Assembly: GCA_942490705.1 (NCBI GenBank)
Contig: CALNXY010000003.1
Span: 62,001-126,000, forward strand
Direction of reading: 5' to 3'
Origin: JAGRCP01 sp942490705
Lineage (GTDB): Bacteria; Chloroflexota; Anaerolineae; Caldilineales; Caldilineaceae
Length of the DNA stretch: 64,000 nt
In this document: positions 42,579 to 51,967 of the stretch, one piece after another
How positions within the stretch are numbered: the stretch's first letter is position 1
Layout of the letters: each line of letters opens with the position of its first letter
Program-made: the position numbers and the translations under genes
The notes under the pieces: model-generated
What the model saw: only the letters and a program-made list of their open reading frames with translations
What the model was told of the DNA's origin: nothing
The model's database searches: none

Positions 42579-43259
42579 ATGAAACGAAGTATGCGAAGTC
42601 TACGCATTGTCGCTCTGACCCTTGTGTTGGTCATGGCCTTCATGGTTGCACTGCTGCCTGCGTCAGCTTCGGCTGCGCCCGCGGCGGCCAACGCAGAAGC
42701 GCCGGCCTATAGCGGTCGCTATCACGTCGTGAAGCACGGTGAAACGCTTTCCCACATCGCCCGCTACTATGGCGTGACGGTGAATGCGATCAAGCAGGCC
42801 AATAATCTGTACAGCAACACGATTTACGTGGGCCAGCATCTGTACATTCCGGCGCCGCAATCAGCGCACCAGACCGGCTGTTCGCGTGTCCACTACGTGC
42901 AGTACGGCCAGACCCTGTCCGGCATTGCTCGCTACTATGGCACCACGACCTACTCGCTGGCCGCGGCCAACGGAATCAGCAACCCGAGCCACATCTACGT
43001 CGGGCAGCGTCTCTGCATTCCCAACATCTACTCATCGGGAGGCAGTGGCTACCATTCGTCGGGCCATAGCAATTACTACCCGACGAATTCCTATCATAGC
43101 AAGCCGTACCACGGTAGCTGCGTCTATGTTGTGCAGCGCGGTGATACGCTGAGCGAGATCGCCAAGTGGAATGGCCTCTCGACTGCGCAACTGGCGCACA
43201 TGAATGGCATCTACAACTGGAGCCACATCTACGTCGGTCAGCGTCTACGAGTTTGCTAG
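42579..43259 (+). CDS. Secreted protein with three LysM domains
   Basis: 226 aa. A signal peptide (basic start MKRSMRSLR, hydrophobic core, cleavage after SASA) is followed by three LysM modules at about 47-92, 105-147 and 181-226. Each has the G-E/Q/D-T-L-S start and the IYVGQ-x-L end. A Ser/Gly/Tyr/His-rich linker of about 30 residues separates modules two and three. Cysteines near the borders of modules two and three may form disulphides. There is no catalytic domain, so it probably binds peptidoglycan or other GlcNAc polymers as a structural protein. It is strongly initiated (GGGGGG Shine-Dalgarno) and ends at a classic terminator, suggesting high expression. Confidence 0.9.
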   Translation: MKRSMRSLRIVALTLVLVMAFMVALLPASASAAPAAANAEAPAYSGRYHVVKHGETLSHIARYYGVTVNAIKQANNLYSNTIYVGQHLYIPAPQSAHQTGCSRVHYVQYGQTLSGIARYYGTTTYSLAAANGISNPSHIYVGQRLCIPNIYSSGGSGYHSSGHSNYYPTNSYHSKPYHGSCVYVVQRGDTLSEIAKWNGLSTAQLAHMNGIYNWSHIYVGQRLRVC

Positions 43260-43305
43260 GTCTGACAATCCGGGCGGCGAGTTGCTGCCCGCATACAGAG
43301 CACGA

Positions 43306-43336
43306 CGCCCGCCGGGACGCCCGGCGGGCGTTTTTT
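43306..43336 (+). terminator. Strong rho-independent terminator of the LysM gene
   Basis: GC-rich stem CGCCCGCCGGG with its complement around a 3-nt loop, followed by six T. Confidence 0.9.
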
Positions 43337-43466
43337 GTTGTGTGATTCGCTGGCACGTGCGCGACAACGCCCGAAAATCGGACGCCATCATACTGTTGCA
43401 CAGGTCAATTCGATCTACACTGCGACCCACGAAGAGCGACGGACTGTGAAATGAGGAGGGTTGGGC

Positions 43467-44198
43467 ATGATGGGCATGATGATTACGCTTATACGGACAA
43501 CGGTGACGGTGATGCTGCTCTTTGTCGTCGTAGCCTGTGCACCGTTGACGCTGCCCGCAGATGCTCAGCCCACCCCGGCGCCGACTGAGAACGCCTCGAC
43601 CGAATCATCTGCCCCGAGTGCACCGGATACCGTCGCGACCGCACGTGCGTTCCGGATTGATCCCGCGGCGTCGAGCGTCACCTATCGTGCCTACGAAGAA
43701 TTCTTTGGCCGTGCAATCAATACCCATGCGCCCTATACGCTGCCCATCGGCCGTACCAGCGCCATGACTGGCACCATTGCCGTCGACCTGATAGACGGGC
43801 AGTTGCAAATCGAGCCGACGGAGTGGGTGGTCAACGTGCGCAGCTTCACCAGCGATGATCCTCGACGCGACAAACGCATCCGTGAGAACTATCTTTATTC
43901 GAACGATCAGCCCTTTGCCCGCTTCGTGCCCACTGGCGCGAGTGATTTTCCGATCGATTATCAGGAGGGCAGCGTGGCCAGCTTTGCCATGGCCGGTGAC
44001 TTAACGGTGCGCGAAACGACTCGCCCCGTGATCTTTGATGTCGATGCTGTGCTGGCCGGCGACGTCATTAGCGCCACCGCTACGACCCAGATCAACATGC
44101 CCGACTTTGACGTCTATCCGCCCCGCATGCTCAATTTTGTCGTTGTGCAGGATCCGCTGGACGTGACGGTGCAGGTGCAGGCTATTGCTGTGCCATAG
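43467..44198 (+). CDS. YceI-domain lipoprotein
   Basis: 243 aa. Lipoprotein signal with lipobox VVVAC and a Pro/Thr/Ser-rich linker to about residue 55. The YceI lipocalin-like domain then begins ARAFRIDPAASSVTYRAYEEF and includes GTIAVDL, VNVRSFTSDDPRRDKRIRENYL (the family's 'D-x-x-R-D-x-x-L' block), SFAMAGDLTVRETTRPVIFDV and a final strand. YceI proteins bind isoprenoid-type lipids such as octaprenyl compounds; the ligand here is unknown. AGGAGGG 7 nt upstream fixes the ATG at 43467, not the TTG at 43461. CapA follows with its own promoter. Confidence 0.9.
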   Translation: MMGMMITLIRTTVTVMLLFVVVACAPLTLPADAQPTPAPTENASTESSAPSAPDTVATARAFRIDPAASSVTYRAYEEFFGRAINTHAPYTLPIGRTSAMTGTIAVDLIDGQLQIEPTEWVVNVRSFTSDDPRRDKRIRENYLYSNDQPFARFVPTGASDFPIDYQEGSVASFAMAGDLTVRETTRPVIFDVDAVLAGDVISATATTQINMPDFDVYPPRMLNFVVVQDPLDVTVQVQAIAVP

Positions 44199-44220
44199 CG
44201 TTAATTTTACCGCCGTAACC

Positions 44221-44249
44221 TTGGCGCACAATTGCGCCTCTGCTATACT
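44221..44249 (+). promoter_or_regulatory. Sigma-70-like promoter upstream of the CapA gene
   Basis: TTGGCG (44221-44226), a 17-bp spacer and TATACT (44244-44249). Transcription would start near 44256, about 37 nt before the GTG at 44293. Confidence 0.55.
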
Positions 44250-44292
44250 CCATGCCAGTCAAGATCGACAGATAGGATAGCGTCGCCAACAG

Positions 44293-46146
44293 GTGACTCG
44301 CCTATCGCGCGTCGGTTTCTTCAATCGTTCACAAGACTGGATCTTGCGTGTGAAATCCGTGCGTCAGCGGCTGGTCGTTCCGTCGCATTACCTGTTGTTT
44401 TTGCTGATGCCGCTGCTCATGGCATTGCTGAGCGCCTGCATCGCGCTGCCCGCGCCACCGCCGGTGACGCCCACGCCAACCCGCCCTGCCAACGCACCGA
44501 TTCCACCAGTGGCATACTTCGCTACTGCCACGCCCACCCCGCGCCCATCGCCGACACCGCAAGTGACGCCAACGCCGATTCCCCTCGATGGCCCGGTGAC
44601 GGTCGCCGTCTCGCCGGCTGTGGCCGACCGCTATGCCGCGCCCGTACGCGCGATTCTCAACCAGGCAACCGAGCTGGTTGCGCTTAACGGTCCGCAACCC
44701 ATGACCGTCGTCGCGGATCCGGACGCAGCAGCCAATGTCATCGACATGGCGCAGCTCAGTGATTCGGAGCACCGCTTGCTGGAACGGGCCTTTGCCGTCG
44801 TTGTTCCGTTTGCCACGCTGGACGACGAAATCACCCTGGCCGATATTCAGGCGCGCTGGATGGGTACAGGCGCGGCGCCGCTCTTCATCACGCCTGAGAG
44901 CGCAGTCTTTCTGCCGGCGGTGCTGGGCGAACGTGCCGTGAACGTGCCGGTCGTTTCGCCGGGCGAGATGCGTACCAGGCTGGAGGCAACGCCCGGGGCG
45001 ATCGGCCTGGCTGGCTTTGATCAGCTCGATCCCACCTTCAAGGTGCTAAGCATCGATGGGCAGAACGTGCTCGACAAAGCGCTTGACATGAACGCGTATC
45101 CATTAGCCGTGGCCCTCCACATCGAGGGCGAGGCCGCGCCCCTGCTGATTCAATACCTGCGCCCCATCGTCTTGTCCCTGTCGCCCGTGGCCAATAATCG
45201 CGATGTTGACCAGATGACGTCGTTGATCATGACCGGCGTGACGGCCATGTCGCGCGGCACGGCCGCGGCCATGGAGCGCAACGGCTATCTCTTTCCGTCA
45301 ATGGTCATCTCCGACACGCTGCGTGCCGCCGACATTACGCACGTCAGCAATGAAGTTCCTTTTCTAGACGATTGTCAGGTCAACAATTCAGTCAACAATC
45401 TCATCCTGTGCAGCCATACAGACTACTGGACCGCCTTGGAAGCCATTGGTACCGATATCGTGGGATTGAGCGGCAACCACGTCAACGATTTTGGTCGCGA
45501 AGGCGCGCGACGCTCGATTAGCTGGTATCGGCAGAATGAGATTCCTATCTACGGCAGCGGCATGAATACAACCGAGGCCTGCGAGCCGCTGCGCTGGGAG
45601 CACAACGGCAACAGCTTTGCCTTTGTTGCGGCGCTGGCCTTTGGCCCGTCGTCAGCCTGGGCGACGGATGAACTGCCGGGCGCCTGCTACTATTATGACG
45701 AAAAAGAAGAAGTACTCGATCTGGTCGCCGAATTGGCCGGCCAGGTCGACATCGTGGCGGTTGAGCTGCAATACGTGGAGACGTACAATCCGTTTCCTAC
45801 GGGTGAACAGGTAATCGAGTTTCGCGAGCTGCGCGAGGCCGGAGCCGATATCGTCACCGGCGTGCAGAGCCACGTGCCCCAGGCTGCCGAACCGTATGGC
45901 GCGCAGGATGCCGGCGGTCCGGGCATGATCAACTACGGCCTGGGCAATTTCTTTTTTGATCAGATGTGGAGTTGGGAGACGCGTACCGAGCTGATGGCGC
46001 GCCACACGGTCTACGCCGGCCGTCTGCTCAATACCGAGATCCTCACCGCGGTGCTGGAGGCCTACGCCCAACCGCGCTGGACTACGGACGAGGAACGCCG
46101 TGCGCTCCTCAAGAGCATTTTTGATGCCGCCCCGGCGCGTGAGTAA
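44293..46146 (+). CDS. CapA-family lipoprotein (capsule/poly-glutamate synthesis-like)
   Basis: About 617 aa from a GTG; the exact start is unsure because AGGAT lies 15 nt upstream. An N-terminal helix ends in the lipobox LLSAC, then a Pro/Thr linker. Residues ~100-290 resemble a periplasmic phosphate-type binding fold (VTVAVSPAVADRY, IGLAGFDQLDP). The C-terminal half is the CapA metallophosphatase-like domain: DIVGLSGNHVNDFGREG has the conserved N-H-x-x-D, and GADIVTGVQSHVPQ and INYGLGNFFFDQ supply the late His and Asn. CapA helps export or anchor poly-gamma-glutamate in Bacillus, but isolated homologues are of unknown role. No capB or capC is seen here. Confidence 0.82.
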   Translation: MTRLSRVGFFNRSQDWILRVKSVRQRLVVPSHYLLFLLMPLLMALLSACIALPAPPPVTPTPTRPANAPIPPVAYFATATPTPRPSPTPQVTPTPIPLDGPVTVAVSPAVADRYAAPVRAILNQATELVALNGPQPMTVVADPDAAANVIDMAQLSDSEHRLLERAFAVVVPFATLDDEITLADIQARWMGTGAAPLFITPESAVFLPAVLGERAVNVPVVSPGEMRTRLEATPGAIGLAGFDQLDPTFKVLSIDGQNVLDKALDMNAYPLAVALHIEGEAAPLLIQYLRPIVLSLSPVANNRDVDQMTSLIMTGVTAMSRGTAAAMERNGYLFPSMVISDTLRAADITHVSNEVPFLDDCQVNNSVNNLILCSHTDYWTALEAIGTDIVGLSGNHVNDFGREGARRSISWYRQNEIPIYGSGMNTTEACEPLRWEHNGNSFAFVAALAFGPSSAWATDELPGACYYYDEKEEVLDLVAELAGQVDIVAVELQYVETYNPFPTGEQVIEFRELREAGADIVTGVQSHVPQAAEPYGAQDAGGPGMINYGLGNFFFDQMWSWETRTELMARHTVYAGRLLNTEILTAVLEAYAQPRWTTDEERRALLKSIFDAAPARE

Positions 46147-46273
46147 ATCATTGAATGCAGTTCGGGCTTGAACTTCTTGAGCAGTGTCGCCGCGATGGCA
46201 TGCGGTGACTTCGGTATTGTGCGAGGAGAGGTCAGGGCTGTTGGCAGAATGTACGGAGAGTTGAGCATTTCAC

Positions 46274-47755
46274 ATGACGGAAAAAGCAACGGAGCCAGCG
46301 GCTGCGGTCAAGCGGGACACGGATACACAGCCCAAACTCATTGAAGATCAGATCGTCGAGCGTGAGCACCGCGTCACGATTGGCGGTGTACCCCTCGACT
46401 ACAAGAGCGTAGTGGGCACCATGGTGCAGAAGGACCACGACGAGGACAAGCCTAAGGCTAACATCTTCTTCATGGCCTACTTCAAACAGGGTGTGGAGAA
46501 TTCGGCAGAGCGGCCGCTCATCATTTCTTTTAACGGCGGTCCGGGCTCATCGTCGGTCTGGCTCCATTTGGGCATGCTGGGGCCGCGACGCGTCGTTTCG
46601 GGCGATGTGGACAATCCGGTTCCGCCGCCATCCCGCTTGATTGACAACGAACACTCGCTGCTCGACGTCGCCGATATGGTCTTCATCGATCCGGTGAGCA
46701 CGGGCTATAGCCGCCCTGTGCCCGGCGAGGAAGCGAAGCAGTTCCACGGTCTGGAGCCGGACATCGAGTCGGTGGGCGAGTTCATCCGCATCTTTGTCAG
46801 CCGCTACAACCGTTGGCTCTCGCCCAAATTTCTGATTGGCGAGAGCTATGGCACCACCCGTGCTGCCGGCCTGGCCGGCCACCTGCAGGATCGCCATGGG
46901 CTCTATCTGAATGGATTGGCCCTCATCTCCGTGGTGCTCGATTTCCAGACGTTGATTTTTGCCGACACCAATGAGCTGCCCTATATACTTTTCCTGCCCA
47001 GCTATGCGGCCACGGCCTGGTATCACGGTCAGCTGGGCGATGAGTTCGCCGGAGACCTGCGCGGCTTGTTGGACGAGGTCGAAACCTTTGCGGTGGAGGA
47101 GTATGGCCCGGCGCTTTTCCGGGGCACGGCGCTGGATGCAGCGGCGCGTGCCAACTTAGCCACCAAGCTTTCTCGCTACACGGGACTCTCGCCGGCCTAC
47201 CTGGAGGCAACCAACCTGCGTATCAACATCTTCCGCTTTACGCGCGAATTGCTGCGTGGGCAGCGTCGTACAGTGGGCCGTCTGGACAGCCGCTTCCAAG
47301 GCATCGAGCGGGATGCAGCCGGCGAGCAGATGACCTATGATCCCAGTCATGCCGCGATTCAGGGTGCATACGCGGCGACGCTCAATGATTACGTGCGGCG
47401 CGAACTCGGCTTTGAGGTCGATTTACCCTACAATGTGCTGGCCCCGCTCTATGAAACCTGGCCCTACAGCAAGCACGAGAATCGCTTTGCCGAAGTCGCT
47501 GAGACGCTGCGCAAGGCAATGACGAACAATCCATTTATGCAGATCTATGTGGCTAACGGCTACTACGACCTGGCGACACCCTACTTTGCCACTGAATACA
47601 CGCTCAATCACCTGATGCTTGACCCGACGCTCCAGACGAATATTCGCAGCGGCTACTTCGAAGCCGGACACATGATGTACGTCCATGAAGCGTCGCTGGC
47701 GGAGCTGAATGGCCAGGTGCGGGCGTTTGTGGAGGAGAGTGTTGGGACGGGATAG
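46274..47755 (+). CDS. Serine carboxypeptidase, peptidase family S10
   Basis: 493 aa, alpha/beta-hydrolase-type peptidase that removes C-terminal residues. Motifs in order: FNGGPGSSSVWLHLG (oxyanion region), the nucleophile Ser in IGESYGTTRAAG, the catalytic Asp in ANGYYDLATPY and the catalytic His in EAGHMMYVHE. No signal peptide is visible at the charged N-terminus, so it may be cytoplasmic, which is unusual for S10 enzymes but common among bacterial members. It is preceded by a 127-bp gap after CapA and followed by G/C-rich repeats. Confidence 0.9.
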   Translation: MTEKATEPAAAVKRDTDTQPKLIEDQIVEREHRVTIGGVPLDYKSVVGTMVQKDHDEDKPKANIFFMAYFKQGVENSAERPLIISFNGGPGSSSVWLHLGMLGPRRVVSGDVDNPVPPPSRLIDNEHSLLDVADMVFIDPVSTGYSRPVPGEEAKQFHGLEPDIESVGEFIRIFVSRYNRWLSPKFLIGESYGTTRAAGLAGHLQDRHGLYLNGLALISVVLDFQTLIFADTNELPYILFLPSYAATAWYHGQLGDEFAGDLRGLLDEVETFAVEEYGPALFRGTALDAAARANLATKLSRYTGLSPAYLEATNLRINIFRFTRELLRGQRRTVGRLDSRFQGIERDAAGEQMTYDPSHAAIQGAYAATLNDYVRRELGFEVDLPYNVLAPLYETWPYSKHENRFAEVAETLRKAMTNNPFMQIYVANGYYDLATPYFATEYTLNHLMLDPTLQTNIRSGYFEAGHMMYVHEASLAELNGQVRAFVEESVGTG

Positions 47756-47898
47756 GGTAGTGGGGTCTTAGGGTGGTAGGGTCTTGGGGGAATTGGCAGG
47801 ATTGGAATTTCGTCCGGCAGCCAATGGAGCGATTGCCTCTGCTACCCCCCACAACCCCACAACCCCACAACCTCACCACCCTACACCCCGCCCACAGG
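47752..47898. repeat. Inverted arrays of 'GGGTAGTGGGGT' / 'CCCCACAACC' heptamers
   Basis: A G-rich array (about 47752-47792) and a C-rich array (about 47845-47898) are approximate inverted copies with 7-nt periodicity. They could form a large stem between the S10 gene and purM. Similar heptamers occur at 38966-39012 and 57503-57531. Confidence 0.55.
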
Positions 47899-47925
47899 AC
47901 TCGCTGCGACAAAGGACCATCCATC

Positions 47926-48957
47926 ATGACCGCAGACCAATACAAAGCCGCCGGTGTGGATATCGACAGCGCCAACCGTGCGGTGGAGCTGATGAAGCAG
48001 GCCGTACGCGCAACGTACACGCCGGGCGTTTTGGCCGATGTGGGCAGCTTTGGCGGTCTCTACGCCTTAGACAATTTGCCCGCCCAGCCGGTCCTGGTTG
48101 CCTCGACCGATGGTGTGGGCACAAAGGTGAAGCTGGCAGCTCAACTCGGGCGCTGGGAAGGCATAGGGCACGATATCGTCAATCATTGCGTCAACGATAT
48201 CCTGGTCCAGAACGCACGCCCCCTCTTCTTCCTCGACTACATCGCCGCGTCCAAACTCGTGCCTGAGGCTGTGGCCGGCGTCGTTCAGGGCATCGCCCAG
48301 GCATGCCAGGCTGCCGGTTGTGCGCTGCTCGGCGGCGAAACGGCCGAGATGCCAGGCGTCTATGCCGAGGGCGCATTTGACGTGGCAGGCACGGTCGTCG
48401 GGCTGGTGGACCGTGGCGCGCTCTGGCCGGACCAGGACGCAATGCTGCCGGGCGATCTCTTGCTCGGCTTGCCCAGCAGCGGACCGCATACCAATGGCTA
48501 CTCGCTCATCCGCCGTACAATTGAGGGGCGCGATCTGGCGCAAACGTTGGATGATGGCCAACGTCTGGATGACGCGCTGCTGGCGCCCCATCGTTGCTAT
48601 GTGGGCGATATCGATGCCCTGCAGGCCGCGGGCGTGCCGATTCGCGCGCTCGTGCACATTACCGGCGGCGGCTTTTACGACAACATTCCGCGCATTCTGC
48701 CCGATCACTTGGCGGCGGAGATCGATGCCGGAACTTGGAGCGTGCCGCCGCTCTTTCGGGCCTTGGTGGCCTGGAGCGACATGGCACAGCGCGAAGCCTA
48801 TCGAGTCTTCAACATGGGGATAGGCATGATCGCAGTCGTGCCTGCCGACGCCGGCGAAGTCGCCGTGACGACCCTATCGGAAGCGCGTAGCATCGGTCGA
48901 ATTGCCAACCGTACGCCTCTGAGCGCTCAAGTTCGCATCTCGCCGATTGACAATTGA
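47926..48957 (+). CDS. purM: Phosphoribosylformylglycinamidine cyclo-ligase
   Basis: 343-aa AIR synthetase, fifth step of purine synthesis, ATP-dependent ring closure of FGAM. Family motifs: VASTDGVGTKVKLA, HDIVNHCVNDILVQNARPLFFLDYIA, LLGGETAEMPGVY and the late HITGGGFYDNIPRILP. AAAGGA stands about 10 nt before the ATG at 47926; the upstream frame runs through the C-rich repeat array and is not real. The purN gene follows 75 bp downstream, making a purMN pair as in many bacteria. Confidence 0.95.
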   Translation: MTADQYKAAGVDIDSANRAVELMKQAVRATYTPGVLADVGSFGGLYALDNLPAQPVLVASTDGVGTKVKLAAQLGRWEGIGHDIVNHCVNDILVQNARPLFFLDYIAASKLVPEAVAGVVQGIAQACQAAGCALLGGETAEMPGVYAEGAFDVAGTVVGLVDRGALWPDQDAMLPGDLLLGLPSSGPHTNGYSLIRRTIEGRDLAQTLDDGQRLDDALLAPHRCYVGDIDALQAAGVPIRALVHITGGGFYDNIPRILPDHLAAEIDAGTWSVPPLFRALVAWSDMAQREAYRVFNMGIGMIAVVPADAGEVAVTTLSEARSIGRIANRTPLSAQVRISPIDN

Positions 48958-49032
48958 GCCGCAACCGTCGAAAATTGCAGACATTGATCATCAACAGTTG
49001 ACCATCCGCCTCATCATCAAAATAAGCGTATC

Positions 49033-49635
49033 ATGACTGAAAGACTAGCAATTCTGATCTCTGGCTCCGGTTCCAATCTCCAGGCGCTGATTGATGCGAT
49101 TCGACAACGCATGCTTGACGCCGAAATTGCCGTGGTCGTCTCCAATCGTGAAGATGCCTATGGTCTGGAACGCGCAGCCAAAGCCGGTATCCCCACGGAA
49201 TACTTCCCCCTCCAGCCATATCTGGACGATGACCGCGGACGTCGCGCCTACGATGCTGACCTGGCCGAACTCGTGTTCGACTACGATCCGGACTGGGTCA
49301 TAATGGCCGGCTGGATGCACATCATGAGCAGCGAGTTCCTGGATGAATTCTCCTACCGGGTTATCAACCTACACCCGGCCCTGCCGGGCAAATTTCCGGG
49401 TGCACACGCGATTCAGGATGCCTTTGAGGCCTATCAGCGGGGCGAAATCAAAGAGACCGGCGTCATGATCCACCTTGTTCCGGACGAGCAGGTCGACGCC
49501 GGCCCGGTTATCGCTTCCCAGTCTGTGCCCATCTATCCATCGGACTCAATTGAGCTGTTGACGAACCGGATCCACAACGTGGAACATCAGTTATTGGTGC
49601 GGGCGCTGCAGCGGCTGGCCGAAGGTGATGAGTGA
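49033..49635 (+). CDS. purN: Phosphoribosylglycinamide formyltransferase
   Basis: 200-aa enzyme transferring a formyl group from 10-formyl-tetrahydrofolate to GAR. Motifs: ILISGSGSNLQALID (phosphate loop), VVSNREDAYGLERA, the catalytic His in NLHPALPGKFPGAHA, and the Asp/His region TGVMIHLVPDEQVDAGPVI. No strong Shine-Dalgarno precedes 49033; translation may depend on the purM message. It overlaps or abuts the next gene closely, so purM-purN-nitrilase may be one unit. Confidence 0.95.
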   Translation: MTERLAILISGSGSNLQALIDAIRQRMLDAEIAVVVSNREDAYGLERAAKAGIPTEYFPLQPYLDDDRGRRAYDADLAELVFDYDPDWVIMAGWMHIMSSEFLDEFSYRVINLHPALPGKFPGAHAIQDAFEAYQRGEIKETGVMIHLVPDEQVDAGPVIASQSVPIYPSDSIELLTNRIHNVEHQLLVRALQRLAEGDE

Positions 49636-49660
49636 GTCAAACCGAATCCTTGGAGAGATT

Positions 49661-50491
49661 ATGAGCTTTCGCATCGCCGCCATCCAAATGAACAGTCGAG
49701 CCGATAAGGCCCAGAATCTCACCACGGCCGCACGGCTGATTGATGAAGCAGCGCAGGCTGGCGCCGGCCTGGTCGCCCTGCCCGAAATGTTCAACGTGCT
49801 GGGCACGCCGGCCGACATGCAGGCCAATCGAGAACCGGTGCCTGGTCCCACCAGTGAATTTCTCGCGGCCAAAGCCCAAGAGTGGGGCATCTATCTCCAT
49901 GGCGGCAGCATTCCAGTGGCCGCAGATGACAGCGACAAGTCGTGGAATCGCTCCTTGCTCTACGATCCCCAAGGCGAACTCATTGCCCAATACAACAAGA
50001 TTCACCTCTTCGATATTGACGTCACCGGTCAGGTTTCGGAGAATGAGTCGTCACGCTATGAACGGGGCACGGAGATGGTCACCTGCGAGACCGAACATGG
50101 CGTTATGGGGCTCACCATCTGCTACGACATACGGTTTCCAGAGCTTTATCGGGCCCTGACGCTCAACGGCGCACGAGTCATCTTCCAGCCGTCGGCCTTC
50201 ACCCTCTATACCGGCAAAGATCACTGGGAAGCGTTGATCCGCGCGCGGGCAATTGAGAATCAGGTCTTCATGGTTTCGCCGGCGCAGATCGGCCAGCATG
50301 GGGAAGGAAAGTTCTGTTTTGGCGGCGCCATGATCGTCGACCCGTGGGGTACGGTCCTGGCGCGGGCGCCGGAACGCGAGTGCTTCGTCATTGCCGACAT
50401 CGACTATCCTGCACAGGAGCAGGTGCGCGCACAACTGCCGTCCCTCTTGCACCGTCGCCCCGACGTCTATGACGGTGGCGTGGCCCACTAA
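49661..50491 (+). CDS. Carbon-nitrogen hydrolase (nitrilase superfamily, Nit/omega-amidase type)
   Basis: 276 aa with the complete Glu-Lys-Cys triad: Glu42 (LPEMF), Lys113 (NKIHLFD) and Cys154 (TICYDIRFPELY). The pattern fits the Nit1/Nit2 branch, whose members hydrolyse deaminated glutathione or alpha-ketoglutaramate; this is metabolite repair in either case. GGAGAG lies before the ATG at 49661, 25 bp after purN. The substrate cannot be settled by sequence reading alone. Confidence 0.9.
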   Translation: MSFRIAAIQMNSRADKAQNLTTAARLIDEAAQAGAGLVALPEMFNVLGTPADMQANREPVPGPTSEFLAAKAQEWGIYLHGGSIPVAADDSDKSWNRSLLYDPQGELIAQYNKIHLFDIDVTGQVSENESSRYERGTEMVTCETEHGVMGLTICYDIRFPELYRALTLNGARVIFQPSAFTLYTGKDHWEALIRARAIENQVFMVSPAQIGQHGEGKFCFGGAMIVDPWGTVLARAPERECFVIADIDYPAQEQVRAQLPSLLHRRPDVYDGGVAH

Positions 50492-50616
50492 TTATCTATC
50501 CGTTCTTGGAGCGCCTGTCTTACCCAGATATTCGGGTTGAGCCCACTTGAAGTCGCGCCTGCTTAGTGAGCACGCCCACGCGCGAGCGGGTTGCGTGGAG
50601 GCCTGATCGCCGGTTG

Positions 50617-51936
50617 CTACAAGGCGCCTGACAGCGCCCATGGAGAGGTCATCAGTCCTGCCGCGTCAAAGGTCAGCGGAACACTCCCTGCAATCGTCAG
50701 CCGGGGATGGGCCTCTGTCTCTGCGCGCAGGCTTTCGCTAACCCAGAAACGGTCGACGGTGAGGGTGTTCTGCAAAAAGAGCCAGCGCGACGTACCGGGC
50801 GCCACGGCGCAGCCGTGTTGACACGCTTCCAGCGCACGACGGTCATCGGCCATGGTAATGGGGAGCGCTGAACGGGCCATGCCGAAGATGCCGGCCGTGA
50901 TGGCATTGGTGTAGGTGACGCCCCAGTCGATCTTGCGCGCGACGCGCGCCGTCGTCACGTTGGCCAGGCCGATGCCCGAGGCATTGCCGTGCGTAGCCTC
51001 AGTTAGGTCGAGCACGCCGATGATGGCGACATCCACGTTGCCAAAGGCCTCGGGCTGACGCGGGATCATCAGCCGGCTGATGATGTTAGTGTCCATGCCC
51101 GTGCCGCTGATATCTTTGCCGATTTCCTGCATCACAAGGACATCAATCGCCTCGTAGGGCAGGCTGGCCAGCAACTGCTTCGCCTGCTCCAGCAGCGCGG
51201 CCTCCGGCTCCAGACCGATCTGGGCCGCGGTCAGCCCTACAATCTCCGCGGTATCGTCATAGGCGTTTTCCACCAGGCAGATCGCCCCGGCCAGGTTCGT
51301 GTTGGCTTCGTAGATGCGCGCTGCCGGCGCCAGGTAGCGCTGGAAATTTGCGCCGCCGCCGGCATGCATCATGGCCGCGCCCGCTTGCTTGCCCAGGCCG
51401 ATAACCGACATCTTCGACGGTCCGCTTTCCAGGTGCGAGCGAAAATCGGTGTGGGGTTTGATGCGGCTGATCAGAATCGTGTGGTCGGCTGCGTGCGAGT
51501 CGAGCCCCTGACAGAGCGCGGTGCCATCGGGCAGACGTCCGATCTCCGCTACTTCCATGGTCGCGCGGATCTCCGCGTCCACACTTTCTTCCGTCACGCC
51601 CAAATCGGCCAGGACGCCGATTTGCCCGGTGGCCGTTGCGCCGCCATGGCTTCCCATGGCCGGCACGACATAGGGCTGCATGCCGGCGGCGCGCAGCCGC
51701 GCCACAGCCGCCTTGACGACGGCAGGCAGGTTGGCGATCCCACGGCTGCCCACACCCAGGGCCACGCTGGCGCCCGGCCGTAGAGAGGCGAGAAGTCCGC
51801 TATCTTCCAGGGCCTGTGCGGTTGCTGCGGCAATATCCGCGACCTTGGGTGCATCGAAGCGCTGGCGGACCTCAAGCAACGTGGGCGGCAGGGCAATGGG
51901 GAAAGAGAGATCGGCGATTTCGTCAAGCTGTGACAT
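50617..51936 (-). CDS. LarA-like protein (DUF2088, lactate racemase N-terminal domain)
   Basis: 439 aa from the ATG at 51936. The N-terminal LarA-type domain shows VALGVGSRGIANL, MGSHGGATATGQ and HTILISRIKPHTDF, with His and Lys residues at positions like those contacting the nickel-pincer cofactor. LarA racemises lactate, and wider family members racemise or epimerise other 2-hydroxy acids. No larB, larC or larE gene is visible here, so the cofactor would have to come from elsewhere. The C-terminal half is less familiar. It follows a Pro/Thr-rich membrane protein gene by 31 bp. Confidence 0.75.
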   Translation of the reverse strand: MSQLDEIADLSFPIALPPTLLEVRQRFDAPKVADIAAATAQALEDSGLLASLRPGASVALGVGSRGIANLPAVVKAAVARLRAAGMQPYVVPAMGSHGGATATGQIGVLADLGVTEESVDAEIRATMEVAEIGRLPDGTALCQGLDSHAADHTILISRIKPHTDFRSHLESGPSKMSVIGLGKQAGAAMMHAGGGANFQRYLAPAARIYEANTNLAGAICLVENAYDDTAEIVGLTAAQIGLEPEAALLEQAKQLLASLPYEAIDVLVMQEIGKDISGTGMDTNIISRLMIPRQPEAFGNVDVAIIGVLDLTEATHGNASGIGLANVTTARVARKIDWGVTYTNAITAGIFGMARSALPITMADDRRALEACQHGCAVAPGTSRWLFLQNTLTVDRFWVSESLRAETEAHPRLTIAGSVPLTFDAAGLMTSPWALSGAL

Positions 51937-51967
51937 GGCTTTGCCTTTCGCAACGCGTGACGTTGAA

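Noticed and set aside
47841..47898. C-rich heptamer array as a CRISPR or telomere-like repeat
   Set aside because: Units are 7 nt and degenerate, without spacers; the pattern is a slippage repeat.
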